In this document: in pieces, positions 1 to 8,546 of the stretch | How the letters are laid out: every line of letters starts with the position of its first letter | Position numbering within the stretch: the first letter of the stretch is position 1 | Assembly: GCF_020215705.1 (NCBI RefSeq) | Contig: NZ_JAIWNB010000007.1 | Coordinates: 124,001 to 188,000, forward strand | Reading direction: 5' to 3' | DNA: 64,000 nt | Source of the DNA: Nonomuraea aurantiaca | Lineage (GTDB): Bacteria > Actinomycetota > Actinomycetes > Streptosporangiales > Streptosporangiaceae | Translations under genes and position numbers: made by a program | Notes under the pieces: model-generated | The model's input: only the letters and a program-made list of their open reading frames with translations | Told to the model about the DNA's origin: nothing | Databases searched by the model: none

Positions 1-630
1 CTCCTGGACATGCCCGATCCGATGATCGACGACTTCGTACGCGACCTCACCGAGGGCATCGCCGACACCGGGGTCAAGGCAGCGTTCCTCAAGTGCGTGG
101 TCGAGCAGAAGGGCCTGACGCCCGGGGTCGAGCGGATCTGCCGGGCCGTCGCGCGGGCGCATGTGCGTACCGGCGCGCCGATCACCGTTCACACGAACTC
201 CTTCGCGCAGAGCGGCCTGACCGCGCTCGACCTCTTCGCCAAGGAGGGCGTGGACCTGACGAAGGTCGTCGTCGGGCACGCGGGCGACACCAACGATCTC
301 GACTACCTGATGCGTCTGGCCGACACGGGCGCCACGCTGGGGATGGATAGATTCGGGTTGGATGTCTACAACGCGACGCCCGACCGGGTGGCCACCATCG
401 CCGCCCTCTGCCAGCGGGGATACGCTGATCGGATGGTCCTCAGCCACGACACCGCCTGCTTTATGGACTACTTTGTGGAGTCTTGGGATGAGGCACTTCG
501 CACGATGGCGCCCAACTGGCGCTACGATCACATCCACGACGAGGTCTTGGCCGCACTGCGGGACTCGGGTGTGACCGGCGATCAGATCGAGCAGATGCTG
601 GTGTCCAACCCAAGACGCTACTTCTCGTAA
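1..630 (+). CDS. Phosphotriesterase-family metal hydrolase, 5' end missing
   Basis: The frame is open to the left edge of the window (the first codons read Leu-Leu-Asp), so the true start lies upstream and about 209 C-terminal residues are visible. They match the second half of the phosphotriesterase TIM barrel (PTE/PHP-like amidohydrolases): ITVHTN (metal-binding His), VVVGHAGD (metal-binding His) and VLSHDT with the terminal catalytic Asp, then the usual MLVSNPRRYF ending. Members hydrolyse lactones, phosphotriesters or related esters; the substrate here cannot be told. Nothing upstream is visible. The STAS gene follows after 41 bp, on the same strand but functionally unrelated. Confidence 0.85.
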   Translation, partial: LLDMPDPMIDDFVRDLTEGIADTGVKAAFLKCVVEQKGLTPGVERICRAVARAHVRTGAPITVHTNSFAQSGLTALDLFAKEGVDLTKVVVGHAGDTNDLDYLMRLADTGATLGMDRFGLDVYNATPDRVATIAALCQRGYADRMVLSHDTACFMDYFVESWDEALRTMAPNWRYDHIHDEVLAALRDSGVTGDQIEQMLVSNPRRYFS

Positions 631-671
631 AGTGGTGACATCGGGCGAGCAATGCGGGTAGGTGGAACTGG

Positions 672-1058
672 GTGACTTCGGAGCAGGCCTTGTCGATCAG
701 CCTCGGGCTCCAGGGACCGTGTGTCATCGCCAGGCTCACGGGAGACTTCGACTTCGGATCCGCGGCCGAGGTGCGCGATCGCGTCACCAAGGCGCTCGAC
801 CTGACCCAGCCACCCTTACTCGTCATCGACATGCAGGCGGTCAGCGTCTGCGATTCTTCCGGGCTTTCCGTGCTTGTTTATCTGCACAAGGCGGTGACCG
901 CCTCCGGCGGCCGGCTGTTGCTTTCCGGGCTGAATGGCAGGTGTAAGCACCTTTTCGCGATCACTGCCCTCGACAAGTTCTTCGACATCCGCACCACCGC
1001 CGAACTCGCCATCGCCGAACTCAATGAACCGGGGAGTTCGCCGCCGTTTACCGGGTAG
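672..1058 (+). CDS. STAS-domain anti-sigma factor antagonist
   Basis: A 128-residue protein made of a single STAS domain. It has a beta-strand start (VIARLTGDFDF), the LVIDMQAVSVCDSSGL core and the helix-strand VYLHKAVTASGGRLLLSG. The Ser-Ser pair in DSSGL sits where SpoIIAA/RsbV-type antagonists are phosphorylated by a partner kinase. Such proteins release a sigma factor by binding an anti-sigma kinase. No RsbW-like kinase is encoded nearby, so the partner must be elsewhere. The GTG start at 672 is chosen because it begins just before the domain. The sigma factor gene starts about 10 bp after the stop, suggesting joint transcription. Confidence 0.85.
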   Translation: MTSEQALSISLGLQGPCVIARLTGDFDFGSAAEVRDRVTKALDLTQPPLLVIDMQAVSVCDSSGLSVLVYLHKAVTASGGRLLLSGLNGRCKHLFAITALDKFFDIRTTAELAIAELNEPGSSPPFTG

Positions 1059-1068
1059 TCGCTTTGGT

Positions 1069-1962
1069 ATGTCGGCCGCAGAGCCCGACCTGCTCGGCAT
1101 GTATCTGGAGCAGATCGGAAAGACACCATTGCTCTCCGCCGCGGACGAAGTGGACCTGGCACGACGGATCGAGGCGGGCCTCTACTCGGGCTACCTGATC
1201 GGCCGTGGCGAGGGCACACCGGAGCTCGAATACGTCCGCCGCGACGGGCAGCGTGCTAAGGACCTGCTCATCAGGTCCAATCTCCGGCTGGTGGTGGCCG
1301 CCGCCAGACGCTACGCCTTTCGTGGGCTCCCACTCCTCGACGTCATCCAGGAGGGCAATCTCGGGTTGATCAGGGCCGTGGAGAAGTTCGACTACAAACG
1401 TGGCTACAAGTTCTCCACCTACGGGATGTGGTGGATCCGCCAGGCCATCGAACGCGGCATCCACGACAAGAGCCGCACCGTACGGCTGCCCACGCACGTC
1501 GCCGAAGAGCTGGCGCGACTGAGCAGGATCGCCCGGCAACTCGCCGCCGACCTGGGGCGCGAGCCCCGGGAGGCGGAGCTCGCCAAGGCCGCCGAACGCT
1601 CGCTCCGCCACGTCGCCGTGCTACGGCGGCTCGCCCAGGAGACGGTCAGCCTGGACGTGCCCGTCGGCGAGAACGGCGAGGGGAACATCGGCGACATGAT
1701 CCCCGACGAGGACGGTCTCCAGGTGCAGGAGTTCACGGAGCGCCGCGCTTTGAACGCCGAACTGCACCAGGTGCTCACCTCGCTCCCGCCGCGAGAGGCC
1801 TTCGTCCTCAGACTCAGGTACGGCCTGGCGGGCCATGAAGCCCGCAGCTATACCGAAATCGCGGAACGGCTCGGGCTCACCAGAGAGCGCATCAGGCAAC
1901 TGGAGAAACAGGCGTTGAAACGCCTGCGACAGCTGCGTCCCTTGCTCGCCTGGGCTTCATGA
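1069..1962 (+). CDS. Sigma-70 family RNA polymerase sigma factor (RpoD/Hrd-like, group 2)
   Basis: A 297-residue sigma factor with region 1.2 (LLGMYLEQIGKTPLLSA), region 2 (LIRSNLRLVVAAARRY, VIQEGNLGLIRAVEKFDY, KFSTYGMWWIRQAI), region 3 (VRLPTHVAEELARLSRI) and region 4 with the helix-turn-helix YTEIAERLGLTRERIRQLE. It lacks the long region 1.1 of the principal sigma factor, as expected for the Hrd-type accessory factors common in actinomycetes. ATG 1069 is chosen because region 1.2 begins eight residues later. An in-frame ATG at 1024 would overlap the STAS gene. The neighbouring STAS antagonist suggests partner-switching control, but that is inference because group 2 factors are not usually regulated this way. 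Confidence 0.88.
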   Translation: MSAAEPDLLGMYLEQIGKTPLLSAADEVDLARRIEAGLYSGYLIGRGEGTPELEYVRRDGQRAKDLLIRSNLRLVVAAARRYAFRGLPLLDVIQEGNLGLIRAVEKFDYKRGYKFSTYGMWWIRQAIERGIHDKSRTVRLPTHVAEELARLSRIARQLAADLGREPREAELAKAAERSLRHVAVLRRLAQETVSLDVPVGENGEGNIGDMIPDEDGLQVQEFTERRALNAELHQVLTSLPPREAFVLRLRYGLAGHEARSYTEIAERLGLTRERIRQLEKQALKRLRQLRPLLAWAS

Positions 1963-2037
1963 CGAGGTAATAGGGATGTGGTGGGACGACCGATTGACTC
2001 GGCCATTTTCCTGACGGTTAATCGGGACCCTGATGCC

Positions 2038-2077
2038 GCTTTCAATAGCTTTCAACGGCTTTCGCCGGTTTTCGACG
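2038..2077. repeat. Four 10-bp tandem repeats upstream of a secreted-protein gene
   Basis: Four consecutive 10-bp units read GCTTTCAATA, GCTTTCAACG, GCTTTCGCCG and GTTTTCGACG. They lie between the sigma factor stop and the ATG at 2115. The ends of the segment (ATGCCGCTT at 2033 and AAGCGGCGGCAT at 2083-2094) can also pair imperfectly. The 10-bp period equals one helical turn, so this could be a protein-binding array, or a loose hairpin ending the sigma transcript. Confidence 0.6.
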
Positions 2078-2114
2078 GGCGGAAGCGGCGGCATGTTGAC
2101 GCTATGGGGGCAAC

Positions 2115-2609
2115 ATGGTCAAGGGTCTCGTCGTCTTCTTCTTAGCGGTCACGGTGCCGACCGCGGTGCTCGCGGCGCCGGCCGCTGGGGACGCCGCTTC
2201 TCCGGCACCCGCCTTCACGAGGGTGGCCGCTTTCACGGGGGCTTCCGCTTTTGCCGGGGTGGCCGCGAGCCCGACGGCCACCCTCTCCAGCACCGCCAAG
2301 CCGCACCTGGTCAAGTACAAGCTCTACTTTGGCCGATGCAAGGACACGTGCCTTGTCAAGGTGCGGATCACCAACATCTCCCGCAGAACCCTCTATGCCG
2401 TCAGCCTGAACGCCCGGCTCAAGGTCAACGGCAAGAAGGTCGGGTCCTGCTACGACTACGTCGGCACCATCCGTGCCAAGCGCACCCGCTGGGGGTCGTG
2501 CACCGTCAGAACTCGTACGCTCTCGAACATGTGGAACCGGTGGCTCGACGGCGGGATCCGCTTCGACCGTGACGTCACCACGGTGGTGCACTCCGAGTAT
2601 TACCGCTGA
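2115..2609 (+). CDS. Small secreted protein of unknown function
   Basis: A 164-residue protein with a Sec-type signal peptide (MVKGLVVFFLAVTVPTAVLA, cleavage near AAPA). An Ala/Thr/Pro-rich linker runs to about residue 60, followed by a compact basic domain of about 100 residues. That domain has four cysteines (in GRCKDTCLVKV, GSCYDY and GSCTVR) that could form two disulfides. The pattern VRITNISRRTLYAVSLNARL suggests a beta-sandwich. The ATG follows a GGGGG-rich ribosome site. I do not recognise the family. Export and disulfide bonding are inferred from sequence; the role is unknown. Confidence 0.75.
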   Translation: MVKGLVVFFLAVTVPTAVLAAPAAGDAASPAPAFTRVAAFTGASAFAGVAASPTATLSSTAKPHLVKYKLYFGRCKDTCLVKVRITNISRRTLYAVSLNARLKVNGKKVGSCYDYVGTIRAKRTRWGSCTVRTRTLSNMWNRWLDGGIRFDRDVTTVVHSEYYR

Positions 2610-2649
2610 CCAGGACGCCAGGGGTCGCACCCGGTCCGGCCCCTGACCG

Positions 2650-2736
2650 TCAGGAGGTGACCATCAGAGCAAGGCCGATGAGGACCACGACCGGGACGAG
2701 CCAGACCACGGCCTCGGCGGCGAACTCCTTGTACAT
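2650..2736 (-). CDS. 28-residue single-span membrane peptide
   Basis: On the minus strand an ATG at 2736, preceded by GGGAG seven bases upstream, opens a 28-codon frame reading MYKEFAAEAVVWLVP followed by VVVLIGLALMVTS and TGA. The last 18 residues form one hydrophobic helix; the N-terminus is short and mixed in charge. It stands alone between a secreted-protein gene and an unknown gene. Single-span peptides of this size are common in actinomycetes but usually unannotated. Coding status rests on the ribosome site and composition only. Confidence 0.5.
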   Translation of the reverse strand: MYKEFAAEAVVWLVPVVVLIGLALMVTS

Positions 2737-2931
2737 TACGTTGATCTCCCTTGAGACGCCCGTGCGGGGGCGGCGGTAAAACGTCCAGTGCGCAGCATAG
2801 CCGCCCGTACCTACTACTCCAGTTGTAGATCGTGATGTTCGTGGTCACTGCTGCGACTTGCCGCTGGTAGCGGACTTGCTCGGGGTGCCCGTTCCGTCTC
2901 GCCCTCTGAGAAGGGCGCGGCCTGCCTGTGG

Positions 2932-4020
2932 TTACCGGTCGTTCTGGGCCATACGTTTGCGGAGGCCCGCCAGCGACTCGTCGGCCATCAGGGCGGGCAG
3001 GCGCGGCGCGTCGGCCTCGATCTGCTGGAGCACCTCCGGCTCGGCGCCGTGGAAGCGGCTCCAGGCGCGGACCACCTCGGGCATGGCCGAGACGGCCGCG
3101 TCGGTCAGGATCGCCTCGCGCGGCAGCCACGAGGTGAGGAACCGTGAGGCCCGGGCCGGACTCCACCACAGGGGCCGATCACCCACGAACTCGACCAGCT
3201 TCCCGAACGCCTCCTGCGCTCCTGGCAGGTCCGGCAGATCCAGGAACCGGGACAAAGTGTCGTCGGGCGCCTGCCGTACCGGATCGGGGACGGCCTGCGC
3301 GCGGGCGAGCGCCAGCGGGCGGACGGCGGGCAGGCTCTCGGCGATCGGCGCCCCCATGACGAGGTCGGTCATCTCGAACGCGTCCAGCACCCGCCCCGCG
3401 ACCACCGCCGGATCCGCCGGCCGCAGGTCCAGGTCGTCGAGGAACTTCGGCTCCTCGACCGTCGCATCGACCGCCAGGCCGCCGTTGACCTGGTCGATGC
3501 CTACGATCAGGACGTGCGGCTCCTTGCCGTCGGGGTAGCGGAAGCGCAGGGCGGCCAGGGTCTGCTCGCCGTAGCGGTCGGCCTTGCCGTACCACGCCTG
3601 CTCGCACTCCACCTGCCCCATCCGCCCGACCCACTCGGGCAGCCCCCGCGCGGCCTCTCTCCCGGCCTCCCGCAGAGTCTCTCGAAGCGTCTTGTCTCCT
3701 CCCGGCTCCTGCCCGGCCGGCCGCTCCGTCTCGTCGCCCAGAACTGCGGTCTCCACGTCGTCCTGGGTTGCGGTCTCGACGTCGTCCAGGGCGGTCTCTG
3801 CGGCTTCCAGAGCTGCGGTCTCCACGGTGGCCAGGGCGGCGAGGGTGAGACGGGCCTCCGGGCTACCGTCTTCGGTGAGCTGTCGTACGAGCGGCTGGAC
3901 CTCGGCTGGGCTCAGTGTGGCCGTGAGCCGGGCCGCCCAGAGCTCGGTGCGCAGTGGTGAGCGCCACCTGAGCAGGTCGCGGGCCTGGGTGATCGCCGTG
4001 GTGTACGCAGTTGTGCTCAC
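2932..4020 (-). CDS. Actinobacterial hypothetical protein (362 aa)
   Basis: This is a soluble protein with no signal peptide. A short helical N-terminal part (residues 1-70) is followed by an acidic Ala/Glu/Thr-rich stretch with repeated DDVETA, ALEAAETA and DDVETAVL words (about 70-100). A conserved-looking domain then covers roughly 125-362 and contains ALRFRYPDGKEPHVLIVGIDQ and the strand-rich LAVDATVEEPKFLDDLDL. Actinobacterial genomes carry similar uncharacterised proteins, but I cannot assign a Pfam family. The start is GTG at 4020. Gene density and codon use look normal. No operon partner is visible. Confidence 0.7.
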   Translation of the reverse strand: MSTTAYTTAITQARDLLRWRSPLRTELWAARLTATLSPAEVQPLVRQLTEDGSPEARLTLAALATVETAALEAAETALDDVETATQDDVETAVLGDETERPAGQEPGGDKTLRETLREAGREAARGLPEWVGRMGQVECEQAWYGKADRYGEQTLAALRFRYPDGKEPHVLIVGIDQVNGGLAVDATVEEPKFLDDLDLRPADPAVVAGRVLDAFEMTDLVMGAPIAESLPAVRPLALARAQAVPDPVRQAPDDTLSRFLDLPDLPGAQEAFGKLVEFVGDRPLWWSPARASRFLTSWLPREAILTDAAVSAMPEVVRAWSRFHGAEPEVLQQIEADAPRLPALMADESLAGLRKRMAQNDR

Positions 4021-4179
4021 CCTTCGACCGTATCGCCCCAGCGGGCCTGGCCGACTCGCCGAAGTTCCGCCAGCAGCGGATCACCTGACGGCGGAAGTCA
4101 GCCGCCGTCTCCGGTCGATCCTGGCAACGGTCATCCGAAAAGCCGGATAAGTTCCGAATGTCTTACTGGGATCGCCCGC

Positions 4180-4311
4180 ATGAAAAAGACGATGATGGCC
4201 GCGCGCGGCCCGTGGGTCGTCGTCCAGCCGGGTATAGACGGGCGGTCCGTCGCCACCTGCTCCGGCAAGCGCAAGGCCACCGGCCACGACTGGGAGATCA
4301 AGAAGTACTGA
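4180..4311 (+). CDS. Possible 43-residue basic protein or gene remnant
   Basis: ATG at 4180 opens a 43-codon frame (MKKTMMAARGPWVVVQPGID followed by a Lys/Arg-rich tail ending DWEIKKY). It sits in the gap between a minus-strand gene and the repeats at 4.4 kb. A GGGAT sequence upstream is a poor ribosome site. The tail looks more like real protein than random high-GC sequence, but there is no family match. It could be the end of a decayed gene. Confidence 0.3.
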   Translation: MKKTMMAARGPWVVVQPGIDGRSVATCSGKRKATGHDWEIKKY

Positions 4312-4415
4312 CAGACCCTCGTGAGGTGCGGCCACTGGGTGGACCCAGCGGTCCAGTGCGGTGTATTCCTCCGCTACCGGCAGCGGACCACCTCGACGGC
4401 GGGTGGCCCTTGGCC

Positions 4416-4560
4416 CGGTGTGCGGTGAGGCCGTGCTGCTCGTCCACGACCCAGGCCCAAGGAGCGGGCACGGTGTGCGGCGAGGCCGTGCTGTCCGTCC
4501 ACGGCCCAACCAAGAGGGCGGGCACGGCGTGTGGTGGCGCCGTGCCCGCTGCCCAAAGCG
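4416..4560. repeat. Degenerate ~55-bp tandem repeat, 2.6 copies
   Basis: Two clear copies (4416-4470 and 4471-4524) begin with CGGTGTGCGG(T/C)GAGGCCGTGCT and end with GCGGGCA. A third, partial and more diverged copy runs from 4525 to about 4560. The array lies just beyond the 3' end of tex, in a stretch of about 260 bp with no convincing gene. A slippage-prone relic or a downstream mRNA-structure element are both possible. Confidence 0.65.
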
Positions 4561-4577
4561 TAGGTCGAGGGCGGGAG

Positions 4578-7280
4578 TTACTGGTCGTCTCCGGTCAGGC
4601 CGGCCTTGCGGAGGGCTTCGGCCATGGCGCCTGAGGGAGCCGGGCGGCGTGCGCCGCCGCGCTGGCCGCCGTCCCCACGACCCCGCTGGCCGCCGTCGCC
4701 GCGCTGACCGGCGTCGCCCCGCCCGCGCTGACCGCCATCTCCGCGACCGCCGCCACCTCGTGCGCCGTCCCCGCGTCCGCCGGACCCGGCGCCTCGCGCG
4801 CCGTCACCGCGTCCGCCATCCCCACGTGCGCCGTCCCCATGACCGCCGGGCCCGTCACCGCGTCCGCCGTCACCCCGCGTGCCGCCTCGGGGTCCGCCGT
4901 CACCCCGCGTGCCGCCTCGGGGTCCGCCGTCGCCACGACCGGCCGCTGCTCCGCGTCCGCCCTCTCCGGCGCCGCCAGCCCCACGGCCCGCCGCGCCGCG
5001 CCCGCCGTTCCCGGCCGACGAGCCGCCGCGGGCACCGCCTGGGCCGCGACCACCCTCTCCGGCCGAGCCCCTGCCACCGTCTCCCGCTGAGCCGCGGCCC
5101 GCACCGCCCCCGCCGCGGGAAGCGCGGCCCTCAGAGGTGGTCTCGTCGTCCAGGCGCAAGGTCAGGGAGATGCGCTTGCGGGGGATGTCGACCTCGAGGA
5201 CCTTGACGCGGACGATGTCGCCGGGCTTGGCGACGTCGCGGGGATCCTTCACGTAATTTCGGGACATGGCGGAGACGTGGACCAGGCCGTCCTGGTGTAC
5301 GCCGACGTCCACGAACGCGCCGAAGGCGGCCACGTTCGTCACCACGCCCTCCAGGATCATGCCGGGCAGCAGGTCGGAGATCTTCTCCACGCCCTCCTTG
5401 AAGGTCGCGGTCTTGAACGCGGGACGCGGGTCACGGCCGGGCTTCTCCAACTCGCGCAGGATGTCGGTGACCGTGGGCAGGCCGAACGTGTCGTCCGTGA
5501 ACTCCTGCGGCTTGATCGCCCGCAGCGTCGCCGTGTTGCCGATCAGCGTCTTGAGGTCGGTCTGGACCGAGCCGAGAATGCGCCGGACCACCGGATAGGC
5601 CTCGGGGTGCACGCTGGAGGCGTCGAGCGGGTCGTCGCCGCCCGCGATGCGCAGGAAGCCCGCGCACTGCTCGAACGCCTTGGGGCCGAGCCGGGCCACG
5701 TCCTTCAGGGCCGCGCGGGTCTTGAAGGGGCCGTTGGAGTCGCGGTGGCGCACGATGCTCTCGGCCAGCGTGGCGCCGATGCCCGACACGCGGGTGAGCA
5801 GCGGTGGCGACGCGGTGTTGACGTCGACGCCCACGGCGTTGACACAGTCTTCGACCACCGCGTCGAGCGAGCGCGACAGCTTGGTCTCGGCGAGGTCGTG
5901 CTGGTATTGGCCGACGCCGATCGACTTGGGGTCGATCTTGACCAGCTCGGCCAGCGGGTCCTGGAGGCGGCGCGCGATGGAGACCGCGCCGCGCAGCGAC
6001 ACGTCGAGATCGGGCAGCTCCGCAGAGGCGTACGCCGAGGCGGAGTAGACGGACGCGCCTGCCTCCGATACGACGATCTTGGTAACCGACGGCATGTGCT
6101 TGACCAGCTCACCGGCCAGCTTGTCGGTCTCGCGGGAGGCGGTGCCGTTGCCGATCGCGATCAGCTCGACACCGTGCTTCTGCGCCAGCGCGCCCAGGAC
6201 GGCCAGCGACTGGTCCCACTGCCGCTTCGGCTCGTGCGGGTAGATGGTGGCGGTGTCGACGACCTTGCCGGTGGCGTCGACCACGGCCACCTTCACGCCG
6301 GTGCGCAGGCCCGGGTCGAGGCCCATGGTCGTGCGGGTGCCGGCGGGGGCGGCCAGCAGCAGGTCGCGCAGGTTGGTGGCGAACACCCGCACCGCCTCGT
6401 CCTCGGCCGCCTGCCACAGCCGCATCCGGATGTCGATGCCCAGGTGCACGAGGATGCGGGTGCGCCAGGCCCAGCGCACGGTCTCGTTGAGCCAGCGGTC
6501 GGCCGGGCGGCCCTGGTCGGAGACACCGAAGCGGGAGGCGATGCGCATCTCGTATTCGGGGCTGTCGTCGGGCTCCAGCGTGACGGAGAGGATCTCCTCC
6601 TTCTCGCCCCGGAACATGGCCAGGATCCGATGCGAGGGCAACTTGGTGAACGGCTCCCCGAACTCGAAGTAGTCGGAGAACTTCGCCCCCACCTCCTCCT
6701 TGCCCTCACGGACCGTGGAGAGCAGCCGGCCGCGGCTCCAGAGCTGCTCGCGCAGGCCGCCGATGAGGTCGGCGTCCTCGGCGAAGCGCTCGATGAGAAT
6801 CGCCCGCGCGCCTTCCAGCGCGGCGGCCGCGTCGGCGACGCCCTCGGTCACGAACGTCTCCGCCAGCGTGGCGGGGTCGAGCGAGGGATCGGCGAGCAGT
6901 TGGTCGGCCAGCGGCTCCAGGCCCAGCTCGCGGGCGATCTGCGCCTTGGTGCGCCGCTTGGGCTTGTAGGGGAGGTAGATGTCCTCGAGCCGGGCCTTGG
7001 TGTCGGCCGCCATGATCTGGGCCCGCAGCTCGTCGTCGAGCTTGCCCTGGGACTCGATCGACTCCAGGATCGCCGTCCTGCGCTCCTCCAGCTCGCGCAG
7101 GTAGCGCAGCCGCTCTTCGAGCGTGCGCAGCTGGGCGTCGTCGAGGGCGCCGGTGACCTCCTTGCGGTAGCGGGCGATGAACGGCACCGTCGCGCCGCCG
7201 TCGAGCAGCTCGACGGCCGACAGCACCTGCCCGTCGCGTACGCCGAGCTCTTCCGCGATCCGCTGGTGAATAGAGAGCAC
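4578..7280 (-). CDS. tex: Tex-family RNA-binding transcription accessory protein with RGG/RGD tail
   Basis: A 900-residue protein. Residues 1-712 follow the standard Tex layout: N-terminal helix-turn-helix bundle (VPFIARYRKEVTGALDD), YqgF/RNase H-like core (TMGLDPGLRTGVKVAVVD), helix-hairpin-helix pair (VNAVGVDVNTASPPLLTRVSGIG) and an S1 RNA-binding domain at about 640-712 (VVTNVAAFGAFVDVGVHQDG). Tex binds RNA and nucleic-acid complexes around transcription and is usually 720-790 residues long. The extra ~188 residues are almost only Gly, Arg, Asp, Ala and Gln in RGG, RGD and GDGG words, ending in a non-repetitive cap (AMAEALRKAGLTGDDQ). The start is GTG 7280 with an AAAGGCAGG site. Confidence 0.95.
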   Translation of the reverse strand: MLSIHQRIAEELGVRDGQVLSAVELLDGGATVPFIARYRKEVTGALDDAQLRTLEERLRYLRELEERRTAILESIESQGKLDDELRAQIMAADTKARLEDIYLPYKPKRRTKAQIARELGLEPLADQLLADPSLDPATLAETFVTEGVADAAAALEGARAILIERFAEDADLIGGLREQLWSRGRLLSTVREGKEEVGAKFSDYFEFGEPFTKLPSHRILAMFRGEKEEILSVTLEPDDSPEYEMRIASRFGVSDQGRPADRWLNETVRWAWRTRILVHLGIDIRMRLWQAAEDEAVRVFATNLRDLLLAAPAGTRTTMGLDPGLRTGVKVAVVDATGKVVDTATIYPHEPKRQWDQSLAVLGALAQKHGVELIAIGNGTASRETDKLAGELVKHMPSVTKIVVSEAGASVYSASAYASAELPDLDVSLRGAVSIARRLQDPLAELVKIDPKSIGVGQYQHDLAETKLSRSLDAVVEDCVNAVGVDVNTASPPLLTRVSGIGATLAESIVRHRDSNGPFKTRAALKDVARLGPKAFEQCAGFLRIAGGDDPLDASSVHPEAYPVVRRILGSVQTDLKTLIGNTATLRAIKPQEFTDDTFGLPTVTDILRELEKPGRDPRPAFKTATFKEGVEKISDLLPGMILEGVVTNVAAFGAFVDVGVHQDGLVHVSAMSRNYVKDPRDVAKPGDIVRVKVLEVDIPRKRISLTLRLDDETTSEGRASRGGGGAGRGSAGDGGRGSAGEGGRGPGGARGGSSAGNGGRGAAGRGAGGAGEGGRGAAAGRGDGGPRGGTRGDGGPRGGTRGDGGRGDGPGGHGDGARGDGGRGDGARGAGSGGRGDGARGGGGRGDGGQRGRGDAGQRGDGGQRGRGDGGQRGGARRPAPSGAMAEALRKAGLTGDDQ

Positions 7281-7307
7281 TTGCCTGCCTTTCGATGGTC
7301 CCGCCGG

Positions 7308-8471
7308 TCAATTGTGCAGGACGGTGCCGTCTTTCATGACCAGAGTGCGCGCCGGGTGCGTGATCACGGCCTCGGCCGCGCCGCTCGCGGGGACGACGAC
7401 GAGGTCGGCCCGGTCGCCGGGAGCCAGCCCGTAGGCGTCGAGGCCGAGCACGCGGGCGCCGCCGTAGGTGGCCGCCTCCAGCGCGAGCTCGATGTCCTCG
7501 TCCCTGCGGAACGTGCTGCGGTAGGCCACGTGCATGGCGCGTTCGAGCATGTCGCCGCTGCCATAAGGGCCCCACAGGTCGCGGATGCCGTCGTGACCGC
7601 ACGCCACCGTGACGCCGGCGGCCCGGAGCTTCTTGACCGGCGGCACCGGGAAGCTGTAGACGGCGGCCGTCACCAGCGCCACCCCGGCCTCGGCGAAGCC
7701 CTGGGCCAGGCGGTCCTGGTAGCCCTCGTCCACCTGGCCGAGCGCGTACGCGTGACTGACCGTCACCCTGCCCGCCAGCCCGAGCACCCTGGTGCGCTCG
7801 GTGATGAGCTCCAGCTCCCAGGCACCGAGCGAGCCGCCGTCGTGGAGGTGGATGTCGAGATGCGCGCCGTAGCGCTCCGCCAGCCCGAAGACGATGTCGA
7901 GGTGGCGCACCGGGTCGCGGTCGATGCCCGCCGGGTCGAGCCCGCCGACCGCCTCGACACCGCTCTTGAGCGCCGCTTCGAGCAGCTCGGCCGTGCCGGG
8001 GTGGGTGAGCACGCCGTGCTGCGGGAAGGCGACCTGGCGCACGTCGATGGGCGAGCCCGCCGCCGCCTCCCGCACGGCCTCCACGCCGCGCAGGCCGACC
8101 AGCGGGTCGATGTCGGTGTGGGTACGGACATGGGTGGTGCCGTAGGCGCTCATCCGCGCCAGCAGCGCGGCGACGCGTTCGACGCTCGGCACGCCGAGCT
8201 CGGCGCGGCGGCCCAGGTCGTTGCCGATGCGACCGGCCAGCGTGTCGGCGGCGGAGTGGGGCACCCAGGGCCCTCCGTAGAGGGTCTTGTCGAGATGGCA
8301 GTGCGCCTCGACGAGGCCGGGCAGCACGAGGCCCCCGGTGATGTCGAACGATTGCGCCGCGGGCGCGTCGATCCCGGCCGCGACCCGCTCGATACGGCCG
8401 TCGCGGACGAGAATGTCGGCAGGCGCCTCGTGACCCCACGGCCGCCCGCCGTGGAGGAGCACATCCGTCAT
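7308..8471 (-). CDS. Cytosine-deaminase-like amidohydrolase (CodA family)
   Basis: A 387-residue metal-dependent hydrolase resembling CodA and related deaminases. Metal and active-site motifs are in place: EAHCHLDKT (HxH), HVRTHTDID, the DIHLHDGG His, VTVSHAYALG and VACGHDGIRDLWGPYGSGDM with the catalytic Asp. N- and C-terminal pieces form the typical small beta-sandwich (GDRADLVVV, TLVMKDGTVLHN). Family members deaminate cytosine, isoguanine or other cyclic amides. ATG 8471 (MTDVLLHGGRP) is preferred over upstream starts because it begins the sandwich domain. It is transcribed away from, but close to, the hydantoinase operon, so it may act on the same kind of ring substrate (inference). Confidence 0.85.
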   Translation of the reverse strand: MTDVLLHGGRPWGHEAPADILVRDGRIERVAAGIDAPAAQSFDITGGLVLPGLVEAHCHLDKTLYGGPWVPHSAADTLAGRIGNDLGRRAELGVPSVERVAALLARMSAYGTTHVRTHTDIDPLVGLRGVEAVREAAAGSPIDVRQVAFPQHGVLTHPGTAELLEAALKSGVEAVGGLDPAGIDRDPVRHLDIVFGLAERYGAHLDIHLHDGGSLGAWELELITERTRVLGLAGRVTVSHAYALGQVDEGYQDRLAQGFAEAGVALVTAAVYSFPVPPVKKLRAAGVTVACGHDGIRDLWGPYGSGDMLERAMHVAYRSTFRRDEDIELALEAATYGGARVLGLDAYGLAPGDRADLVVVPASGAAEAVITHPARTLVMKDGTVLHN

Positions 8472-8546
8472 GCCCAGCACCCTAAAGGGCGGCACCGACG
8501 TTTCCGCGATTCCGCCCAAGGTCATTTCCCGTACGGCGGGTCGCCG

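Noticed and set aside
934..1068. 45-codon N-terminal extension of the sigma factor from GTG 934
   Set aside because: It overlaps the STAS gene in another frame and reads as a Ser/Pro-rich shadow. Region 1.2 begins right after ATG 1069.
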